From Limnanthes douglasii subsp. nivea (Eukaryota; Streptophyta; Magnoliopsida; Brassicales; Limnanthaceae), in assembly GCA_036936605.1 (NCBI GenBank), contig JAUPFV010000002.1:339204654-339268653 (forward strand): a DNA stretch of 64,000 bases, in the 5' to 3' direction. Every line of letters begins with the position of its first letter. Within the stretch, counting starts at the first letter, position 1. Below the pieces are notes generated by a model that was given only the letters and a program-made list of their open reading frames with translations, searched no databases and had not been told where the DNA came from. Below are positions 33,811 to 44,243 of the stretch, piece after piece. The translations under genes were made by a program, and so were the position numbers.

Positions 33811-36030
33811 TCACCTAGTCTTATAGTAACTCTAACATTCGTTGCACCCAATGTCCAACTATTTCAAGATTTTCTTACTTGCATCTCAGACTTGAAAAAG
33901 TCTCATGCAGTTCATGAGTTTTAAATCGGTAATACCTTAGAGCATATGAATGGATTTTCTTCACTAGTAATCTTAGCCACCTTCACTTGCCCCCTTTCAC
34001 TATGCCTCAGATGAAATGCAACTTAATATCTAAAAGTTCAGTTCGCTCATAGAACTTCATATTTTTTATTAAATAAAAGGCACTAGTGTTATCACTAAAC
34101 ATAACTACATCTTACTCCATACTAGTCAGTTCATAAAACAATATCTTCAGCCAGCCGCTCTCCAATGAACGACCTTATGTATACAAAACTTCCAGCTAAC
34201 TAATCCTCCAAGCATATTGAAGAGATAACCTGAAGTCTACTTCCTCGTGTTAGTAAAACCTGCATAATAAAATCTACATACCTTCTCAACACTATATTAG
34301 TTATATATTTTTTGATGTAACACAATCAGACAACAGTCGATCCTTTCAAGTATCTCATGAGCCACTTGAGTGCATGTCATTGTGACTTTTTAGGATTAAA
34401 CATGAATTTCCTGAACCCACTTACAGTATAAGAAAGATTAGCCATCATAAAAATCATAACATACATAATGTTACGAATAATATTATGTATAAGATATCTC
34501 TTGTATATACATTTTACCTATAGTTTTGGTTGGTACGTGAGTGATATTAAGTTTGAATTGAACACTACTAGGAGTTCCAATCGTTTTAGTTTCAGACATA
34601 GGGAATTTTCTTACGATCTTATGTATATATTCTTGTTGAAATAAGACTAAATACCCAATGGCACGTTCCCGATAATATCAACACCAAGTATCATCGTAGT
34701 CTCTCTCATATCCTTCTTCTGAAACTCTCATTTTAGTTGAGTCATCATCATTTTAATCCTTTTTATACCTCTTCCAGCTACTGGGATGTTATCCACATAA
34801 AATAATAATATGAATATCTCTCCATATATGTTTCTATTGTCTCAACTAACTGTTTCAAACCATAAATGGGTATCTTCAACAAACACAACACACATCATTT
34901 TTTTCCCTTCTTTGTCTTCTAATTCACCATGCAGTAAGGTAGTAACAACATCTATTTGATCTAGCTCAAGATAAAATCTAGCACCAATTGATAGTAGAAA
35001 CCTGGTTGGGGTTGTTTCACAACCGACAAAAATATCTCATTAAAATAAAAACCTTCCTTTTGTGTAAATCCCTAGCCACTAGTCTAGTCTTATATATATG
35101 TAGCTCAACCCCAGGTATATATGACTTATTCTTGAATATCCATCAAGTCCCAAGAAACTTCTGGCTTTTTGGTTTCTTTACAAGAATCCAAGTGTTCATC
35201 TTCTTGAGAGATCTCAGTACTTCTATCGTGGTCGTGAGCTACTTATCTCTATCACTACGCCAACTCTTATCACGATAGATTCCGGGTTCAACAATATCTC
35301 CTTACTTTTCAATGGATAAAAATAACCAATTATATCGACAAAGTCATAGCTCTACGACTGTTTACTTGCTCTATATACTTTACTAAATTAAAAACAACAC
35401 ATATTCAAGCCAACTTTAAATGTTGTCTTTTTTCAATTCTTATATATAAATTCATTCAAGAAAAACAAGCATACTATTTTTAAATTTTGAAAAAAAATCA
35501 AACAATTTAAAATCTAAATATAAATTTTTTTAATACGACTTTAACATTTATTTTAACAATATTATGCGAAGTACGGTTTATACATAATTCGATCTAACAA
35601 GCTAAAATTAGATGTTTTAAAAATACACCGAAATTCAGCTCAAAAGAAAATAAATTCCTTTTAAAATTAAAATTCATGTTAATATGTTGGATCAAAATTT
35701 GTTTGGCGGGATGGACAACTAATTCCAGCTTTGACATCAAAAATAGTTGTACGATTCGAAAAAAATTTCATATCAAAATTAGTGCATTTCAACAAAAGAC
35801 GAAGTTCTAAATCCTAACTTCGATCAATAACTATTGCTATACAAATTTTTGAACCAAACTCTAAATCACAAATTCTAAATATATAAAGATATACCCATCT
35901 TAATAATTATTTTAAAACAAATTAAAACTAGTAAAAATTGAAATTTGCTTTGGAAGTTTCCAAAATTTGGAAAAATATTTAAAACTCTAATTCAGAATCT
36001 TAAAATAATATAAATTAAAAAAATCAGAAA

Positions 36031-36066
<36 letters not shown>

Positions 36067-36178
36067 CAATAATATAGTTAACAATTTCATATCTTAAATT
36101 TTTAAAAAGATCTAAAAATCAATTTTTTGTGTCTTGAAAAATTTAGAGGTTCGGAAGGATTCAGGTTTAAAAGGGAAA
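33811..36178 (-). mobile_element. Copia-family remnant, copy B
   Basis: Same order and orientation as copy A. RT starts near 35330 (WIFKNKSYIPGVELHIYKTR), VDNIPVAGRGIKRIKMMMTQ lies near 34790, and MSETKTIGTPSSVQFKLNIT near 34600-34550. The AT-rich flank 35350-36178 is shared with copies A and C. Stops are frequent. Its right flank is interrupted by LINE2 and resumes at 48557. Confidence 0.8.
36169..36178. repeat. LINE2 target-site duplication, left
   Basis: aaaagggaaa here and at 48555-48564. The exact length is blurred by the A-tail. Copy C has a single gaagggaaaa at the same point (about 63912-63922). Confidence 0.7.
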
Positions 36179-36406
36179 AAATATTCAATTTGGAGAAGTT
36201 ATAATAAAATCAAATTTTTTTATCCAAGGAATGGAGACTCTATTTTGCTCAGGAATTCAATTTTTTTGAATTATCAATCGTAATCAATACTTTTGATCCT
36301 TGAAGATCCTCTTGTTTAGCTACAAGGTTAATCTTCTCTGCTTTTCTGGTCTTGTTGCTATGTTCTCTTTGATTATGGGTTGGGGCTCTGTTCTTTCTGT
36401 ATCGTG

Positions 36407-37689
36407 ATGTGTGAAGAAATGGATGAATTTCCAGAGCTCAGTTCTACATTCAACAAAGACCAATCAAGATCAGATGGTGCAGAAGATATTGGCAGCAATG
36501 TTAATTTTCTTCACAAAGGAAAATCATTTGCTGACAATGCTATCAACGTTAAGAAACCTGAAGAAATCACACCATAATTAGTACAGTATAAAGAAGACCG
36601 CATAGCAATTCAATTCAATCAAGATATTTAGGATACCTTGAAGAAACAAACGAAATACACTATAATTGGTAAATTTAAGCAAACATTACCTAAAAACAAA
36701 CTTTAAATGATTTATTCGTGGAAGGAAACTAAACAAGGAATGTAAAATTTTGGAATTCAAGACATTTGTTACTGGAATTTGATTTCAAAGAATATATGTG
36801 TAAATTTTGCTCGAGGAATGTTTAGTTTATGTAAGAATCTACCATGAGACTTTTCAGATGGACACCAAAATTTAACACTAAAGTAGTTAACCCTATGAGT
36901 CCTGTATGGATAAAGCTTGAAAGAATACCAAAATATTTGTTCGATGAACAAATCATCAACTCAATAGCGGGATCGTTTGGTAATCCTCTGCAAATTAAAA
37001 TTTCAGACAAGAACATGGCTTTCCGTAATTCTTTTCTTGCCTCGTTGAATTAGATTTAACTCGCAAAATACAATATAAAGCTTGGGTGGGTTTTGGTAAG
37101 AATCGAGGTGCTTGGATTCATGTAAGCTACAATGATTTGCCGATGTAGTGCAATATATGTTATCATATTGGTCATGAGGCTAACATTTGTAACAAAAACA
37201 AATCCAATGATCTGGAAAAGGAAAACTCTATCGAAAACATTACTGAAACAAAGACAGATGATAAAGAAGGAAAAAATGATGGATTATCAAAGATGACAAG
37301 AACATACTGAAATCTCGCATAGTTGATCCTAACAAAAGAACTGATGAGTATGAATCCAATCAAATAAGAGAAAATATAGAGGAGAAAAGTTATCAAAACA
37401 TGGAGGATAATACCCAACGGGATATATGGATAATTAATATAATTCAATCATTAGAAAATGGTTATAACAATGAGTATGAAAATTTAAGTTCTGGTAATAA
37501 TTCTCCAAATAAAAAGGGAATATAAAGCTTACCTATTACACCTGACCATAGAGTCAAGGAAGTGAATACTAAATTCCAAAAAGTGTTGCAAAAGAAACTG
37601 AAAGAAGCAAGAGGTAAGAAAAAAGCTAACAATGTTATTATCGAATCTCTGACTTTTTCAGGGACAAATAGGAGGAACAAATCTAATTA
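36407..37689 (+). pseudogene. LINE2 ORF1, degenerate
   Basis: The start MCEEMDEFPELSSTF is the second Met in the frame; a Met at 36380 is also possible. A DUF4283-like region follows (RLFRWTPKFN, then PVWIKLERIPKYLFDEQI near 36900-36950). Next comes WVGFGKNRGAWIHVSYNDLP and a zinc knuckle CNICYHIGHEANIC at 37149-37190 (C-x2-C-x4-H-x4-C). The basic C-terminus (FQKVLQKKLKEARGKKKANN) stops at 37687-37689. At least four frame changes are needed to read it through, so it is dead. Confidence 0.82.
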
Positions 37690-37704
37690 AAGATAATTAA
37701 AGTC

Positions 37705-37874
37705 ATGGATTGGAATGTAAAAGGTATACGCAACAAGTCTATAATAAGAAGACTGCATTATATCACTTCAAAAGAAAAAATTCAAATGTTACCCATTCAA
37801 TTACCTATGATTAATGTGAACAACATCAACGAAACTACTGCTAAAATTGGTATGATTAATTATACTGCAAACTA
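37705..37874 (+). pseudogene. LINE2 endonuclease, N-terminal part before the MULE
   Basis: MDWNVKGIRNKSIIRRLHYI begins ORF2 and matches the W-N-x-R-G start of plant L1 AP-type endonucleases. It runs to the 9-bp duplication at 37875-37883, where the MULE cuts in, and continues at 44244 (WFFLNNEFKVNVFINYSQFL). Confidence 0.82.
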
Positions 37875-37883
37875 TTCTAACAA
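37875..37883. repeat. MULE 9-bp target-site duplication, left
   Basis: ttctaacaa here and at 44235-44243. Nine bp is the hallmark of Mutator-superfamily insertion. Confidence 0.92.
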
Positions 37884-37925
37884 GGGTCAAGCTATATATA
37901 CCCAAAAGTGGTTTAAGTTTACTCA
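37884..37925 (+). repeat. MULE terminal inverted repeat, left
   Basis: Starts gggtcaagctatatataccc and continues to ttaagtttactca. The reverse complement of the other end starts gggtatggcgatatataccc and continues to attaagtttaccca. Confidence 0.88.
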
Positions 37926-38071
37926 GTTTTGAGTTTACCCACAAGTGGTATAAGTTGACCCAAATTTTGACAGAAATACCGTTGTATAAAAGCCTTTTTT
38001 ACTAACCTTTATCCATCTCATTTTTTCTCCAACTCTCTCTCACTTCCCTCACTCCTCCCACTTCTCTTTAC

Positions 38072-38085
38072 AACCCTAACCCTAA
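38072..38085 (+). promoter_or_regulatory. Telo-box-like AACCCTAACCCTAA in a pyrimidine-rich leader
   Basis: Lies within a CT-rich stretch (38010-38130, e.g. ctctctctcacttccctcac) just upstream of the PMD start codon. Telo-boxes (AAACCCTAA) with pyrimidine-rich leaders are known promoter/5'-UTR features of highly expressed plant genes. A role here is inferred from position. Confidence 0.45.
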
Positions 38086-38168
38086 CTTTTCTCTAAAACC
38101 TCCAACCTCTCTCTAACAATTTTGGCAAACTACAACACCTCATTTTCCTCCCATTTTCCTCCTACGTC

Positions 38169-39584
38169 ATGGTGAATAAGAAATATCCACCACCAAAAAA
38201 GTAAGTTTCATAATTTTTATTTCTAGGTTATTTTATTTATGATAGAAATTTGTGAATTTGGTTATGATTTTTTGATCCAGAACACCTCCCCTCTGATTAA
38301 TTACTTGCCTCAGTACTTCACAAACTATGTACTGGATGGCATATTCGTTGAGCGTTGGCATCAAGATATTAACACATTTTATTTCAGCTTCGGGGAGATG
38401 ACCATTACTCTCGACGATGTCAGCTATATTACAGGTCTCCCTCTAGTTGGTCGGTCTTTGGACGTTGTCACAGTTCCATGTGATGAGGCATACAACTACT
38501 ACGCCAATATGTTGGGGTTGAGCGTTGAGGATGTCCGCGCTGAGATCCAGTCCACGAGAGGCGTTGGCTTCAAGATAAAATAGTTGCGAGAGACGTTTAC
38601 AAAGGGCCGCTACATCGAGCAGACTGATCCAGACACTATCCGCCAGGTATCATGAGCGTACCTGATGTTTTTATTTGGTTGCACTATATTTACGGATACT
38701 AATCATAAATTTTTCAAGACTGATTAATTATATGGATTGGAAAACGTGGACTCTGGGTTATGGGATATCACATGGGTTACTATTGCATTGGCCTTTTTGT
38801 TCCGTGGTTTGGGTGATGCTTCAAAAGCATCGAAGTATTACCTTTACAGATTTTTTGCCATGTTAGACTGCTGGATTTACGATCATTTCTCGTGATTCAT
38901 AGCCCCTGAGAATGCAGATCATGTAGCGAGGCAGCCGAGGATAGTGAAGTGGCTACTTAAGAGGATCGTTGGAATAAACATCTGCTCCAAATTGACGACA
39001 TGCGTACTCTTTTTTTCGAATCTGAAGGAGACAAATGTAAGTGATTTTATTTAATAGTAAGTTACATAATTATACTAAGTCGTATTCTATTATGTATTCA
39101 ACGTCTTACTTTATTTTGGACAGGCAGTGTTCGAGCCATACGAGGGTATCAGAGTTCAGTTCCCCGTGTAGGAGATCTGCACCATCGCTTATCCTTTGTG
39201 GATGATAAGCATAATAGAGAGATAGATTCCCGATCGCGTTATGCGCCAATTCGGACGAGTTCATGATGAACCCGAACTCTCACTTGCACTCAAACCTGGT
39301 TACAAGAAGAGATATTTGGCTAGATACACGTAGCGTGAGAGTGCGTGGCGAGATTGGTGTCAGCATTTACTTCCAGAGGATTGGTTGATTGTTACTGTTG
39401 ATACTTATAGACAATCGGCGAGGAACACGATTGGAGGTACTTGAAGGAGTATGGTTGGCATACGATCAACCCACCCCCGCGCACCACAAACGGTAGAGTG
39501 TTGGAGGCCATTCGATCTTTGAACACATTGCCTATACGTCGAGATTTAGAGGGTGTGCTTCAGTGGAGAGAACAAGTGTTGTAG
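38169..39584 (+). pseudogene. Plant mobile domain (PMD) gene carried by the MULE
   Basis: ATG at 38169 starts MVNKKYPPPKK, then a GTAAGT donor at 38201 and an AG acceptor at 38279-38280. The next block carries PMD signatures: DGIFVERWHQDINTFYFSFG, EMTITLDDVSYITGLPLVGR, GLSVEDVRAEIQSTRG, then LFGCTIFTD, ALAFLFRGLGDASKA and LDCWIYDHF. A second intron (39037-39123, GTAAGT...GACAG) precedes IPDRVMRQFGRVHDEPELSL and LLPEDWLIVTVDTYR; the end reads LQWREQVL and stops near 39584. At least three in-frame stops (K-stop-LRE near 38581, S-stop-AYL near 38654, S-stop-FIAP near 38893) and one frameshift disable it. Host relatives (MAIN/MAIL1 type) act in nuclear genome maintenance and silencing; the role in the transposon is unknown. 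Confidence 0.85.
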
Positions 39585-39589
39585 TTGTT

Positions 39590-39942
39590 TTCTCCTTGTG
39601 TAGTTGTCCTTCTTATTGGACTTGTTTTAGTTATGTTAAGTTGATCTTTGTTTGTCTTCATGTTTATGTTTTGTTATCGCTTTGGACGATTGATTGTTGG
39701 TTTGTACTAGTACTTTATTATTTCGATTTAAATGTTAGTATGTTTTTTTCATCTTCATATTTACTTATTCTATTCAACTATTAACATCCATTTCAAACGA
39801 TAAAAAATACTTATTGAAACAATGATAAATTTTAAGATAAATTATGCTTACTAAATCAATGATAAATTTTATTAAGAAATATATATAGATGTAATATATA
39901 AACTACGAGAAAAGATGATTTAGAGAAAAGTAACACTAAACG

Positions 39943-39979
<37 letters not shown>

Positions 39980-40035
39980 GAGAAAGAGTCCGTGAAAATA
40001 AATTACCTAACGGAAAAACAAAATCTTCAAGTACC
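39590..40035. other. MULE spacer with a TA microsatellite
   Basis: AT-rich sequence after the PMD gene with a TA run at about 39949-39975. No ORF that I trust. Confidence 0.6.
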
Positions 40036-40290
40036 CGTGCACCATTGGTGCGCAGTTATGAGAACCAATGGTGCACACCACTCTGCACCCATGGTGCAAC
40101 TGAGTGTGCACCATGTACTGATGGTACCATGCACCATCAGTGCCTAGTCGTTGGCACCAATGGTTCCTGGTTTGCACACCATTGATGCACATGGTAACAA
40201 ACCGAGGGTGATGTCGACTAAGCATCATCATTACACCCTCCTATGCACCATAGGTACACAGTAGGCAGAACCTATGGTGCTATATGTTTT
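40036..40290. repeat. Cluster of GCACC/GGTGC palindromic motifs
   Basis: About nine degenerate versions of GCACCA-n-GGTGC in 250 bp: gcaccattggtgc (40039-40051), accaatggtgc, gcacccatggtgc (40085-40097), gcaccatgtactgatggt, gcaccatcagtgc, ggcaccaatggttcc, caccattgatgcac, gcaccataggtac and acctatggtgc. Composition and spacing differ sharply from the AT-rich flanks. Confidence 0.85.
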
Positions 40291-40443
40291 CGTCAATTTT
40301 TCCGGCTTTGCATTTCCCGTTAAATTTCATTCCCGCTTAAAATTTCCGCCAATCTAAACTTATACTTTTCTATATAATGATGTCTAAGTTTGATACACCA
40401 AACACACAAATTTATTCTTGCAATCTTTCTCATTTGTATCTCT

Positions 40444-40832
40444 ATGGGGTGGAGTGTGTTTGACGAAGTTCATTTACTCAACGCTGCAAAACAGGTGAAG
40501 TTTACTAGGTCGGAAGATAATACAGATGGGTTTTTTTGATGAGGTTATGTATATGATGTATTACATGGAGGTATGTCTACATCTACACGAATGTCTCCCT
40601 CTCTTAGTCATGAAGATATACCGACTGGGTACAAATGTATAACAAGTGGACCAATGTTTTTGGTGTTCAACCACCCACCAGACATTAATAAAATGAGGTA
40701 TTCGAATCCTTTGGTTTAATAGTGACGGACTAGTTATCTAAAGAAATGATAAATTATGTTCAGGATCAAATCTTCACGAATGGGGAAACACTGCGTATCC
40801 TCACCGACAACGGAGGCGACGATTTTGACTAA
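40444..40832 (+). pseudogene. Short unassigned ORF in the MULE
   Basis: ATG at 40444 gives MGWSVFDEVHLLNAAKQVKF, interrupted after about 34 codons at a T homopolymer near 40534. A later frame reads MSTSTRMSPSLSHEDIPTGY and FLVFNHPPDINKM. A GT...TTCAG interval (about 40698-40763) could be an intron, followed by a clean acidic end (ETLRILTDNGGDDFD, stop at 40830-40832). I recognise no family. The layout looks like a small multi-exon gene with one frameshift, but it could also be captured host sequence. Confidence 0.4.
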
Positions 40833-41060
40833 AGTTATATTTAATCTTAAGTTATGTATCGTTGCTTTGTATTCTATGTAACGACTATTTTCATTGACAA
40901 GTTATTGTTGCATAATGTTTGATCGACAATTAATTGAATTATCATTAATATAAAAACAAAGTACTAAACCAAAAAACACTTAAAATGAAGTACAAAACGT
41001 TATAACTATTATTTAAATAAACAACTAAACAATATAATCCAACCAAACAACATAAACCTA

Positions 41061-41930
41061 CTAAACAAATTCATCGAGATCAGTTATTTCAGGTAGGAAC
41101 AAACTGGCTTTCGACCTTCGAGCTCCGTATATATTTTTCAGCGACCAACTATTGGTAGCTCCCAAGTTGAAGCACCATCACTCTTCAACGCATACCATGT
41201 CGGATGTATACATGCGCAAGGACATCGAGGCTTGATGGCTAGTTGTAAAATTAATTAAGAATTAGAGTAAGATCTTATTTAAGAAAAACGTAATGAATAT
41301 CAAAAGTATGAGTTGAATGACTTACATTGACGAAATAAATGGGTATCAAGAAAAACGAACCCAATTTCACGTATTTTGGACATCATGGGGGGTTCACCTC
41401 ACAAGGCTAAAAACGTTTGGCTGCAGTTGTGAGACCTTATAAGTGACACAAAATGAATAATGGATTGGAACTTGGTTGCAATCGCAATGCCCATCTCCGG
41501 AATGGTCATCCAATATTTGGGGGATGCTGGAGTTTCGTAATAGTTTATACTTTCTGCGACCTTCAAGTATTCATAATTGTCTATTAGTTCGTCATAAATT
41601 TCCTACATAACAGCTTGCCAGCCTTCTTCATGACCATACAACCCAAACGAAATTTCTCGATATCCGCAGTGACCATCTGGCCTAACATCATTTATACCAG
41701 ATATAAACGGATTGAAGTGAGTCGGAAACCAATGCAAAAAACCTTTTAGATCATCTATCAGTTGTTTGTCTCCAACATCAGATGATTGTACGCTATTGCT
41801 AGCAAGCGAGACAATAAAAGAAGTGCGAGGTACTCTAGGCACATCTGCACGAATCGTGTCTGCACTTGCAACTTCTTTACGTGAGTTTACTTTTGGTGAT
41901 TTAACGGGGTTCACACTATTGAGTCTTCGT
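41061..41930 (-). pseudogene. OTU-protease-like domain, 3' part of the MULE transposase gene
   Basis: From 41914 down: a Ser/Lys-rich linker (NPVKSPKVNSRKEV), FLHWFPTHFNPFISGINDV, then RPDGHCGYREISFGLYGHEE, where D-G-H-C carries the putative catalytic cysteine. YWMTIPEMGIAIAT and IREIGFVFLDTHLF follow, with a candidate histidine. An intron with GTAAGT donor lies near 41235-41335, and the last exon (PRCPCACIHPTWYALKSDGA) ends at 41061. OTU domains are deubiquitinase-like cysteine proteases and occur C-terminally in some plant MULE proteins. In-frame stops (after WQAVM near 41603, and near 41150) interrupt it. Confidence 0.7.
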
Positions 41931-43915
41931 TAGCCTTATCAGCATCCCTCACATGTTCTCAGTGATTTTTATCTCGTTAAGTGGATGCTGAATTGACAAC
42001 AAGTTTTTGTTTCACATCTGGACGACTACAGTATCTCTGCTTCTACAATGGATCTAGTAAGGATGATGTCTCTGAATAAATAATATCAAACCATTTCTTG
42101 TAAATATGTTTCATATGACTTTCGTTTTTTGCCTCCATAACATCGATTAAAAGTTTTTCCAAATCATTTTTTAGAATCTCCATCGTTGTACGGTTTGAAC
42201 AAGGCTGTATCTCTAATATCGTCCAATGGTTTTGAAATAATTCTAAAGATGCAACTTTTCGATTGTTACGTCAATCGTGTATCTGATGGTAGCGATATTC
42301 TCGTAATCTTGCACCATTTCTAATTCTGTAAAAAACTATTTCCAAAACCACATGGGATACCTTGCCTTGAATTTTGTCAAACAGTTTGTCAACAAATTTA
42401 TGCAGCACTATGTCAACAAATTTATGCAGCACTATGTAACGACTCTTTTCAAAAGAAGATTTAATTGCAGCATGCCGGATTTCAACAAGCGAATCTATCC
42501 TCGCCTAAAATAACTCAAAGTTTAGTTTGCTCGTATATAGGTAACGCTTCAGGTTTGAATGATCGCTTTCCACACGGTTAGTCGTACAATGTCCCAAATG
42601 CATAAAGTTGTTCGTTTTCCAAACAAAGAATTTATTGGTGTATTTATCAAGCCAAGACTTTTCAGTGTATTCGATTGAAAAATGGTATTCTTTGTACTCT
42701 AATTGAATTTCACATCTCGCGTGATTGAATTCAATTTGTGATGCCACATACATTGTCTTCTTCCAAGCAGAAACAAATTTCACATGATCATTTTTCTCAG
42801 TAGAAAAAATTTCTTGTATGTCCCTGAATGTTTTGGTTAATGTGCCAGCGGCATAGCATATGTGTTATCTTTGGGAATACTACTTCAGTAACGTTCATCA
42901 ATGCTAAATATTTATCGCTCAAAATAATAGAAAGCTCTTTAATCCCATGAGCGGGAATCAACGAATTCAAACATTCTAACACCCAATTGAAGTTGTTTAA
43001 CTCTCACCAGACATGAAAGTGAAAGATACACCAAATATCAAACCAGTTAAGGTCACACCGACTATTCCAAATAACAACATACCATATCTTATGATCTTAT
43101 ATGTGCTATCCATGATCAACACTATTGGAAATATCCACAAAAGATCAACACTAACTAGATAGAGAATTTTTTTTGATTGTTCTGTGACCTACTCGCCTTC
43201 TTTAAAACTCGATTGTTATACCTTGCATTGTAAATAGTGCGCATAAAAGAAACATTATCTTCATTTATCTTCTTAACACTGTTCGATATTTCTCTAGGGT
43301 TTGTTCCCGTATATGTTGCCCGCTCAACAAATTCCATCTCCTTTTCGTTCAAACGACCTGCGTAAGAATGATCGTCAAATTGTTTTGAACTCTCGTGGTT
43401 TTGAATCCCACATATAACCTCTAACTTCCATAGATCCGGTTTCGCCAACGACCCATATAGCTCAAATGGACGACCAATTTTTTTTTTGTTCTTGTAGATT
43501 TTCTCTTACGATCCTTTTCAACCACTCTTGGGGTGTATACTTTCGTGACTTCTCGCACGGGAAATAAATCTAAGGATGTTTCTACTGATCGAGTTTATCG
43601 CGTTGCCTTAAATTAATAACCAACCCATTACGTTTTCTAGTCTTCTTTACCCACTTGATCAATGCTTCTTGCGTATAATACTTGGTGGTGAAAAACACAT
43701 GACTGTAGTCGGCATCAAAAGCTTCTTCAGATCTGTGCGCAATATTTGTTCCCTAATTAACAACATCAAAACACGACTCGCAATTAGAGACAACATACTT
43801 ACAGAAAGGGGTCGAAAAACAATTTTTTTTCCTTGGGGTCGTGCATGACTGGTTCAGGGCCTTGAAACCGGTGGTTAAAGGCCTGAGAACTAGCCTCAAC
43901 AAAATTACGTACCAT
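41931..43915 (-). pseudogene. FAR1/MULE-type transposase, degenerate
   Basis: ATG at 43913-43915 (MVRNFVEASSQAFNHRF); an intron at 43753-43802 (GTAAGT...ATTAG). The FAR1-like zinc region follows (YTPRVVEKDRKRKSTRTKKK...LWKLEVICGIQNHESS...HSYAGRLNEKEMEFVE). The MULE core has DSTYKI near 43110, IILSDKYLALMNVTEVVFPK and MLCRWHINQN near 42850, then TTNRVESDHSNLKRYL near 42560. The Asp of DSTYK, the Asp of LSDKYLA and the Glu of RVESDH fit the DDE triad. A 24-bp direct duplication (42388-42435) adds eight residues in frame. Several frameshifts inactivate it. The enzyme would bind the terminal inverted repeats and excise and insert the element. Confidence 0.85.
42388..42435. repeat. 24-bp perfect tandem duplication in the transposase
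   Basis: Two adjacent copies of a unit starting gtcaacaaatttatgcagca. It is divisible by three, so the reading frame is kept. Confidence 0.95.
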
Positions 43916-44194
43916 TGATTTTGTGTTTTTATTCAAAATAAGGTTAAATGTTCTTCAAGGTTATCAATTTTGAAGTTGATATGGAAATATTTTAGAAAAC
44001 AATACCAATATGATGTTTGATCTAGTAAGAAGTTGTGTGTTTTTTTCCTACATAGCTACACAGATTTTTTTGTGAATTAGGTATACATAAGATATACAAA
44101 GTTTTTTTACTTAGTGGCAATTCAGTAATTAAATGGAAGATCAGGGGTGTTTTTGTCCGAAAAAAGTCAAAGAAAAGTCAACGAATTTTTTTTG

Positions 44195-44234
44195 GGTAAA
44201 CTTAATCCCCATTTGGGTATATATCGCCATACCC
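44195..44234 (-). repeat. MULE terminal inverted repeat, right
   Basis: Imperfect reverse complement of 37884-37925; it ends tatatcgccataccc directly before ttctaacaa (44235-44243). Confidence 0.88.
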
Positions 44235-44243
44235 TTCTAACAA

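Larger units (their letters stand above)
37884..44234. mobile_element. Mutator-like element carrying PMD and OTU-MULE genes
   Basis: 6351 bp between perfect 9-bp duplications inside the LINE2 endonuclease. The two ends form an imperfect ~40-bp terminal inverted repeat. Contents, left to right: PMD gene (+), TA tract and palindrome cluster, a short unassigned ORF (+), then the OTU-type domain and FAR1/MULE transposase (both -). The two large genes therefore point toward each other. Both contain stops, so this copy is not autonomous now, but its splice sites and motifs are fairly well kept. The host LINE was already inserted when it arrived. Confidence 0.92.

Noticed and set aside
36822..37016. 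Minus-strand ORF within LINE2
   Set aside because: Complement of the ORF1 PVWIKLERIPKYLFDEQI block.
37172..37447. Minus-strand 91-codon hydrophobic ORF
   Set aside because: Complement of the Lys/Glu/Asn-rich LINE2 ORF1 C-terminal part.
38201..38280. Joining PMD exon 1 and exon 2 as a clean frame
   Set aside because: The GTAAGT donor and the CAG acceptor are good, but the phases do not match, so either a frameshift occurred or a different acceptor is used; I left the exact exon 2 start open.
39563..39784. Hydrophobic plus-strand ORF of 73 codons after the PMD gene
   Set aside because: Starts in the PMD tail in another frame and is composed of TTT/GTT codons; looks like untranslated sequence.
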